From: Arcicella gelida
GTDB lineage: Bacteria; Bacteroidota; Bacteroidia; Cytophagales; Spirosomataceae
Length of the DNA stretch: 64,000 nt
Reading direction: 5' to 3'
Assembly (NCBI RefSeq): GCF_034931025.1
Contig: NZ_JAYGIL010000015.1
Location: forward strand, 1 to 64,000
Positions 59,225 through 64,000 of the stretch are shown one piece after another. Numbering within the stretch: the stretch's first letter is position 1; each line of letters opens with the position of its first letter. The translations under genes and the position numbers were made by a program. A model generated the notes under the pieces. It worked only from the letters and a program-made list of their open reading frames with translations, searched no databases and was not told the origin of the DNA.

Positions 59225-59749
59225 ATGGAAACAGAACTTAACAAAGACCAAAAAACAATCCTCAACAGTATTGGTTATTATCAAATTATAGGTGGAGTTA
59301 CAGGTATTGGCTTTGCCATTTATCAACTATCACAAAGCAATGTTATTAATCAAACAATAGCAATTCTTTATTTATTTTGTTTAGCTGTTAGTGCTTTATC
59401 GGTGTATAGTGGGCAGTTACTTGTGAAAGGAAAACATAACAAAGGCTTACCATTTGCATTGCTTAGTCAAGTATTACAAGTATTTAATTTTACGCTTTCA
59501 GGCTTTACTCTAAAATTTGTGGCGGGCATCATGCTGTCGTTGGGTATTAGTTATACCGAAACATTTAAAATTATCTCAGGTTTTTCTCTAGCAGAAAACA
59601 CAATCAGCTTTGATGCAAGCGATAATTCAATTATTATCTCGATTAATATTGTAGCGTTATTTTTAGTATATCTTATCGACAAGATACAAAATGACATAGA
59701 AGATAAAGAGATAGCACTTGAGAATGAAGCGAATAAAACGATTTATTAG
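59225..59749 (+). CDS. Multi-helix membrane protein of unknown function
   Basis: 174 aa with about four hydrophobic helices (IGYYQIIGGVTGIGFAIYQL, then TIAILYLFCLAVSALSVYSG, then LLSQVLQVFNFTLSGFTLKF, then IISINIVALFLVYLIDKI) and an acidic C-terminal tail. No family recognised. The start ATG at 59225 lies 70 bp after a candidate -7 box. A hairpin terminator follows, so it is transcribed separately from the RloA/RloB pair 199 bp downstream. A defence link by neighbourhood is possible but unproven. Confidence 0.6.
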   Translation: METELNKDQKTILNSIGYYQIIGGVTGIGFAIYQLSQSNVINQTIAILYLFCLAVSALSVYSGQLLVKGKHNKGLPFALLSQVLQVFNFTLSGFTLKFVAGIMLSLGISYTETFKIISGFSLAENTISFDASDNSIIISINIVALFLVYLIDKIQNDIEDKEIALENEANKTIY

Positions 59750-59767
59750 ATACAAATTTGAGTTTTA

Positions 59768-59800
59768 ATTCAGGTCTTAGGGTTTCCTAGGACCTGAATT
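59768..59800 (+). terminator. Intrinsic terminator
   Basis: AATTCAGGTC (59768-59777) pairs with GACCTGAATT (59791-59800). The loop can close further with TAGG/CCTA. It lies just after the membrane protein gene. Confidence 0.8.
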
Positions 59801-59948
59801 GGTTATTAGAGGACGCTGTTGATTTTATAGTTGAATTAATCATAAAAGTCAATTACCTTTTATAAAGATTCAAAATGGAATATCAAATTCTTAGTAATGA
59901 TAGGATAAGAAATCAAAAGAATTTAATTTGCGTGAAAATTTCACGAAT

Positions 59949-61325
59949 ATGCTGATCAGATTTGTATTAAATAATGTTTTGTCTTTCGGTAAACAGAAAG
60001 AATTTAATCTGTTCCCTAACAAACGATTAGGAACTCTGAAAGAACATATTTATAAATTTCAAGACTTTGAAGTATTGAAACTATCTGCCATATATGGAGC
60101 GAATGGAGCGGGTAAATCTAATCTAATTCATGGGTTAGCCATGCTGAAATATTTGATTTTAGAAGAACACATTCCATCAAAATTAAAAAATGGACAATTC
60201 AAGTTTCAAGAGAATAAATCAGAGACTCCTCAATTGATTGCAATTGAGTTTATGCAGAATGATAGTACTTTTTATTATGGAATAGAGATAAAAAATGGGA
60301 TTGTTTTAACTGAAGAATTATATGAATCTGGAATGGGAGTGAAAGGGGATATTTTAATTTATGAAAGAAAAACAGATTCAGCAGAGAAAACCACTATTAA
60401 ATTTTCAGAAAAATTTGAGAAGGATGAAAGAATTCAAATTATAAAAGAAGTTTTACTTCAAGAGTTTGTAAAACCTAATAAGCCTATTTTAAAATTACTT
60501 GCCAATAGAGATAATGAAAACCTCAAAATTGTAAAAAAAGCATTTGAATGGTTTGAAAAATCTTTAACTATTATTATGCCTGGTTCTAAGGCAACTGCGT
60601 TGCCACAACGTATAGATTTAGATGCTGATTTTAAAAAATTTGTGGATAAAGTAATGTGTTCCTTTAATATTGGCATCACAGATTTATCAATAGAAAAGAT
60701 AGCCATTGAAGATTATTTTGGCAAAAATGACCAAAATGAGATTGATAAAATTATAGAAAAGATAGACGAAGCACCAAATGAAATGCTTTCTCGTCGCTTT
60801 AATAGTGGTGAAGAGTTAAATTTCGTTAAAGAAGGTAATCAGATTTTTGTAAAAAGAATACAATTGAGTCATAAAGGTGCAGATTCAATGATTGTTACAT
60901 TTGATATGAATGAAGAATCTGATGGGACTACCAGATTATTAGATTTCACACCAGCCTTTGAAGGACTAATTAGTAAGAATAAAGTCTATGTAATTGATGA
61001 AATTGAAAGAAGTATCCACCCTTTGTTGATTAAAGAATTGGTTAAAAAGTTCTCCTTAGATACGGAAACAAAAGGACAACTTATATTCACAACTCATGAA
61101 TCCAATTTATTAGACCAAGAAATTTTCAGACAAGACGAAATTTGGTTTGCTGAAAAAGATGATTCTGGAAATACTGATTTGTACTCTTTGAGTGCTTTTA
61201 AGGAACATAAAACAATTGATATTCAAAAAGGGTACTTAAATGGAAGATACGGCTCAATCCCTTTTTTAGGAAATTTACATGACTTAAACTGGCATCATAA
61301 TGTTACTGAGGAACAGACCATTTAA
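59949..61325 (+). CDS. rloA: RloA-like AAA/ABC-type ATPase (AbiLi family)
   Basis: 458 aa from ATG at 59949; an in-frame TTG at 59928 would add seven residues. Walker A GANGAGKS at residues 50-57, an ABC-like Walker B VYVIDEIERSIHPLL and the switch His in TTHESNLLD. This is the OLD/RloA-type AAA_15/AAA_21 ATPase found with RloB in defence islands and in the AbiL abortive-infection system. It is thought to sense phage or damaged DNA and license the partner effector. The 3' end overlaps rloB by 26 nt, which shows tight coupling. Confidence 0.88.
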   Translation: MLIRFVLNNVLSFGKQKEFNLFPNKRLGTLKEHIYKFQDFEVLKLSAIYGANGAGKSNLIHGLAMLKYLILEEHIPSKLKNGQFKFQENKSETPQLIAIEFMQNDSTFYYGIEIKNGIVLTEELYESGMGVKGDILIYERKTDSAEKTTIKFSEKFEKDERIQIIKEVLLQEFVKPNKPILKLLANRDNENLKIVKKAFEWFEKSLTIIMPGSKATALPQRIDLDADFKKFVDKVMCSFNIGITDLSIEKIAIEDYFGKNDQNEIDKIIEKIDEAPNEMLSRRFNSGEELNFVKEGNQIFVKRIQLSHKGADSMIVTFDMNEESDGTTRLLDFTPAFEGLISKNKVYVIDEIERSIHPLLIKELVKKFSLDTETKGQLIFTTHESNLLDQEIFRQDEIWFAEKDDSGNTDLYSLSAFKEHKTIDIQKGYLNGRYGSIPFLGNLHDLNWHHNVTEEQTI

Positions 61326-61992
61326 TAGAGAAGAGCCTGAAAGAAGTGCCACAAAAATCTACATCTTTTGTGAGGGTAAAGATAGAGAATTCAAGTATTT
61401 TCAGTACTTCGAAGGCATTGATTCAAGATTGAATCTTATTGTACATGAGTTAGATTCAAGTGATGATAATTCTCCTAAAGGTTTGTTGCTATTAGCACAA
61501 AATTCTCTGATAAAAAGTAATGAGAATTTAGAACCTAAATATGATTACAGAGAAGGTGATAAAGTATGGATTGTTTTAGATACAGATGAAGACAAGACTA
61601 GTAGCCGTCAGCCTCAATTAATGGGATTAAGAGCTTATTGTGATAACAAAACAAATTGGAATGTTGCTCAAAGTAATCCATGTTTTGAGGTTTGGCTATA
61701 TTATCATCAAGAAAATGATAAACCAGATTTTGAAGGTTTAGAAGTATGTAATGAATGGAAGCCTTTTGTAGGCAAAACAATTAAAGGAGGATTTAATCCT
61801 CGAAAACATCCTATTCTTATTCAAAAAGCTATTGTTAATTCTGAGCCACATTTTCAAGCCAACAATGATGGTTTCCCAGTCGTTGCAACTACAGAAGTAT
61901 TTAAACTTGCTAAAGATATTTTATCAATAGGTAAAATTAAAGACAAGATTAATAGTGAATTATTGAAAAATAATGAGGAAAACCTATTGTAA
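61300..61992 (+). CDS. rloB: RloB-like putative nuclease (AbiLii family)
   Basis: 230 aa. N-terminal RNRPFNREEPERSATKIYIF leads to CEGKDREFKYFQYF (a toprim-like Glu), WIVLDTDEDK with the acidic DxD, and NPCFEVWLYYHQ, the RloB signature NPxFExWLxxH. RloB is the presumed effector of the RloAB pair, a small toprim-fold nuclease-like protein. The gene overlaps rloA by 26 nt with a frame shift, so expression is coupled. No restriction-modification genes are nearby in the window, unlike many RloAB loci. Confidence 0.88.
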   Translation: MLLRNRPFNREEPERSATKIYIFCEGKDREFKYFQYFEGIDSRLNLIVHELDSSDDNSPKGLLLLAQNSLIKSNENLEPKYDYREGDKVWIVLDTDEDKTSSRQPQLMGLRAYCDNKTNWNVAQSNPCFEVWLYYHQENDKPDFEGLEVCNEWKPFVGKTIKGGFNPRKHPILIQKAIVNSEPHFQANNDGFPVVATTEVFKLAKDILSIGKIKDKINSELLKNNEENLL

Positions 61993-62081
61993 TGGCACTC
62001 CGCTCAATTTCCCCTCCAAAAATTTAACATAACAATAACGATTTTTATACTTACTTTTGCAACCCAAAATTTTAGGTGTAA

Positions 62082-63473
62082 ATGCAAGAGAATCAATATA
62101 TTAGTTTGTCGCCCACTACAGTTGTGCAAGCAAATACTTTTTCAAAGGAAGCTTTCGGGAAAGATTTTGCTTGGGGAATAGCCATGGCTGCTTTCCAAAA
62201 CGAAGGTGCTTGGGATAAAGATGGCAAAGGAGAATCTATCTGGGATAAGTTTTCACACAAAAAGAATAAAATAAAAGATCAGCAAAACGCTAAAATCGCT
62301 TGCGATTTCTACCATCGTTTTGAAGAAGATATTTTACTGGCAAAATCGCTCAATTTTAATACTTTCCGTTTTTCTATTGCTTGGACACGTATCTTGCCGC
62401 ATGGTACTGGCAAGGTAAATCAGGCTGGATTAGAGTTTTATCATCAAGTAATAGACTGCTGTTTAGAAAACGGATTAGAACCTTACGTTACGCTTTATCA
62501 CTGGGATTTACCCCAAAACTTAGAAGACAAAGGCGGTTGGACAAACCGTGATATTATCGACTGGTTTTCGGATTACTGCGAAGTCGTTACTCGTGAATTT
62601 GCTGCCAAAGTAAAGTATTGGTTAGTCCTGAATGAACCCGCAGGTTTTACAGGTTTGGGTTATATGACGGGCTATCATGCACCCGGACGTTTGGGAATGA
62701 GGAATTTCTTACCAGCCGTGCATCACGTAGCAATGTGCCAAGCTGAAGGTGGAAGAATTATCCGCAGAAATGTACCAGAAGCAGTAATTGGTACTACTTT
62801 TTCATGTTCATTTATTGAGCCTTTTACCGATAATGAAAATGATAAAAGAGCAGCCAAACGCATTGATGCTTTATTGAATCGTTTATTTCTTGAACCTACT
62901 TTGGGTTTGGGTTATCCTGTGCATGAATTGCCTTTTCTTCAAAATATGATAAAAAAGTATGTTCATGCGGGTGATATGGAGAAACTGGCTTTTGATTTCG
63001 ACTTTATTGGCGTACAGAACTACTTTAAATTGGTAGTGAAAAGTGCTTTTTGGATTCCTTATTTGAAGGCTCTTGAAGTAAAACCCAAAACTAGAAAGAT
63101 TGATAATGTAACGGACTTGGGTTGGGAAGTGTCGCCTGATGGAATGTACAATATTTTGAAACAGTTTGGAGAATACAAAGACATCAAACAAATCATGGTG
63201 ACGGAAAACGGTGCGGCTTTTAAAGATGAATTGATTGAAGGAAAGATTAACGACAGCGAAAGAATAGCTTTCTACCAAAGTTATTTGCAACATATTTTGA
63301 AAGCAAAACAAGAAGGAGTAAATATAAACGGCTATTTGGCGTGGACACTGACAGATAATTTCGAATGGACTGAAGGTTATAAACCAAGATTCGGTTTAGT
63401 TCACATAGATTTCAAAACCCAACAAAGAATAGTCAAAGAATCGGGGAGATGGTTTGAGGAATTTCTTAGGTAA
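62082..63473 (+). CDS. Family 1 glycoside hydrolase (beta-glucosidase type)
   Basis: 463 aa. A (beta/alpha)8 barrel with FRFSIAWTRILP near residue 96, TLYHWDLPQ, the acid/base Glu185 in LNEPAGFT and the nucleophile Glu375 in VTENGAAF; the end DNFEWTEGYKPRFGLVHID is typical. It hydrolyses beta-linked disaccharides or aryl glycosides. No signal peptide, so cytoplasmic. The box TACTTTTG at 62052-62059 is a candidate -7 promoter element 22 bp before ATG. It appears monocistronic and follows the defence pair. Confidence 0.94.
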   Translation: MQENQYISLSPTTVVQANTFSKEAFGKDFAWGIAMAAFQNEGAWDKDGKGESIWDKFSHKKNKIKDQQNAKIACDFYHRFEEDILLAKSLNFNTFRFSIAWTRILPHGTGKVNQAGLEFYHQVIDCCLENGLEPYVTLYHWDLPQNLEDKGGWTNRDIIDWFSDYCEVVTREFAAKVKYWLVLNEPAGFTGLGYMTGYHAPGRLGMRNFLPAVHHVAMCQAEGGRIIRRNVPEAVIGTTFSCSFIEPFTDNENDKRAAKRIDALLNRLFLEPTLGLGYPVHELPFLQNMIKKYVHAGDMEKLAFDFDFIGVQNYFKLVVKSAFWIPYLKALEVKPKTRKIDNVTDLGWEVSPDGMYNILKQFGEYKDIKQIMVTENGAAFKDELIEGKINDSERIAFYQSYLQHILKAKQEGVNINGYLAWTLTDNFEWTEGYKPRFGLVHIDFKTQQRIVKESGRWFEEFLR

Positions 63474-63475
63474 TA

Positions 63476-63568
63476 ATTTGAAGATTTGGAAATTTGAAGA
63501 TTTGAAAATGAAATATAATGTTTCAAATCTCTCATTTTCAAATTTCCAAATCATCAAATTTTCAAATT
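63476..63568. repeat. Low-complexity inverted repeat of TTTGAAGATTTGGAAA words
   Basis: The left arm has AATTTGAAGATTTGGAAAT and the right arm CATTTTCAAATTTCCAAATC, giving a long but imperfect dyad between the convergent GH1 and response-regulator genes. It is similar in style to the other interspersed repeats in the window and probably ends both transcripts. Confidence 0.6.
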
Positions 63569-63572
63569 AACA

Positions 63573-64000
63573 TCATCTTTCAATAAACTCCTTAAATGCC
63601 TTTCTATAAGTATCAGAAATCGGTAAAAATACTTTGCCGATTTGTACTTTTTCTCGGTGAACAGATTCTATCCATTCTAAAGCTACGATATAAGAATTGT
63701 GTATTCTGACGAATTGTGTTTCGGGCAATTGAGCTTCTAAAGCTTTGAGCGTCTGCAAAGCCACTACTTTCTGCTGTGTGGTGTAAATCGTAACATAATC
63801 TTTCAAACCTTCAATATACATAATCTCCGACAAGCGAATTTTCACCAGTTTTGTACCATCTTTTACAAAAATAAAAGCTTGTGTTGCATCTGTTTTATTG
63901 ATGATTACTTCTTTGATTACCTTCTCTTGTATGACAGGTGCTTGTGGTTGTTGTTGAACAGAAACTGTCGTATTCAATCGTAAAGAAGCTTTTTCAACAG
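63573..64000 (-). CDS. LytTR response regulator, C-terminal part, cut by the window edge
   Basis: The frame is open through the right edge (upstream residues VEKASLRLN precede the TTG at 63977), so the gene is partial and the internal TTG is not its start. The visible 142 residues contain a linker and the LytTR DNA-binding domain: FVKDGTKLVKIRLSEIMYIE, then VALQTLKALEAQLP, and FVRIHNSYIVALEWI. The missing N-terminus should be a receiver domain partnered with a membrane histidine kinase, as in the LytS/AlgR type. Confidence 0.85.
   Translation of the reverse strand, partial: VEKASLRLNTTVSVQQQPQAPVIQEKVIKEVIINKTDATQAFIFVKDGTKLVKIRLSEIMYIEGLKDYVTIYTTQQKVVALQTLKALEAQLPETQFVRIHNSYIVALEWIESVHREKVQIGKVFLPISDTYRKAFKEFIER

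Noticed and set aside
1..64000. tRNA and rRNA genes
   Set aside because: No cloverleaf-type T-loop sequence (GGTTCRANYCC with matching stem) or rRNA-like conserved stretch was found by eye; a covariance search would be decisive.

Overview
The window reads as chromosomal DNA from an AT-rich member of the Bacteroidota, most likely of the order Cytophagales. Reasons: a type IX secretion C-terminal sorting domain, a SusC/SusD outer-membrane pair, a DUF5686 protein, the Bacteroidota form of LptD, few Shine-Dalgarno sites, and several copies of the Bacteroidota promoter element TAnnTTTG. No rRNA, tRNA, CRISPR array or intact insertion sequence was seen.

Layout. 1-6.6 kb: recG, a large secreted adhesin-like protein, and an isolated nuoB-nuoC pair of respiratory complex I. 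6.6-12.6 kb: cell-surface glycan genes (a WaaE-like GT2; an overlapping minus-strand trio of GT87, polyprenyl-phosphate GT2 and NodB-type deacetylase; an MsbA-like ABC exporter). 12.6-17.7 kb: a 42-bp tandem array, a small CWC protein, a secreted EEP hydrolase, prmC, ribD, an SMR transporter and a sterol-desaturase-family hydroxylase. 17.9-26.0 kb: an eight-gene minus-strand cluster combining a NeuB-type synthase, KdsC-type phosphatase, SDR, class III aminotransferase, split transketolase, SpsF-type cytidylyltransferase and GT-B transferase. It looks like a pathway for a CMP-activated ulosonic-acid-like sugar whose exact product cannot be named. 26.2-28.7 kb: a DUF5686 outer-membrane protein.

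29.0-43.4 kb is the most interesting region. It holds an alkaline-phosphatase-superfamily enzyme, a lipoprotein, a TIGR03364-type FAD oxidoreductase, a phosphonatase-like HAD hydrolase, a DUF5690 MFS-like permease, a secreted unknown, an AhpD-like protein, a SusC/SusD pair and a PhnZ-like HD-domain oxygenase. Together they suggest uptake across both membranes and cleavage of an organophosphonate. Two foreign-looking insertions sit inside it: a Panacea-domain antitoxin with a two-helix membrane protein (candidate PanAT toxin-antitoxin pair), and an unrecognised gene between susC and susD.

43.4-57.5 kb: a secreted beta-sandwich protein, an intergenic cluster of palindromes, a serine hydrolase with a carboxypeptidase-regulatory-like domain, two fatty acid beta-oxidation genes, a GNAT acetyltransferase, LysR and Lrp regulators, and a cell-envelope block (MlaD-family protein, amidase, LptD). 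LptD appears to start at a non-ATG codon. 57.5-62.0 kb is an accessory stretch with unknown genes, a second 42-bp tandem array and an RloA/RloB (AbiL-like) defence pair. The window closes with a GH1 glycosidase and the 3' part of a LytTR response regulator cut by the window edge. Several families of interspersed inverted repeats occupy the gaps between genes.
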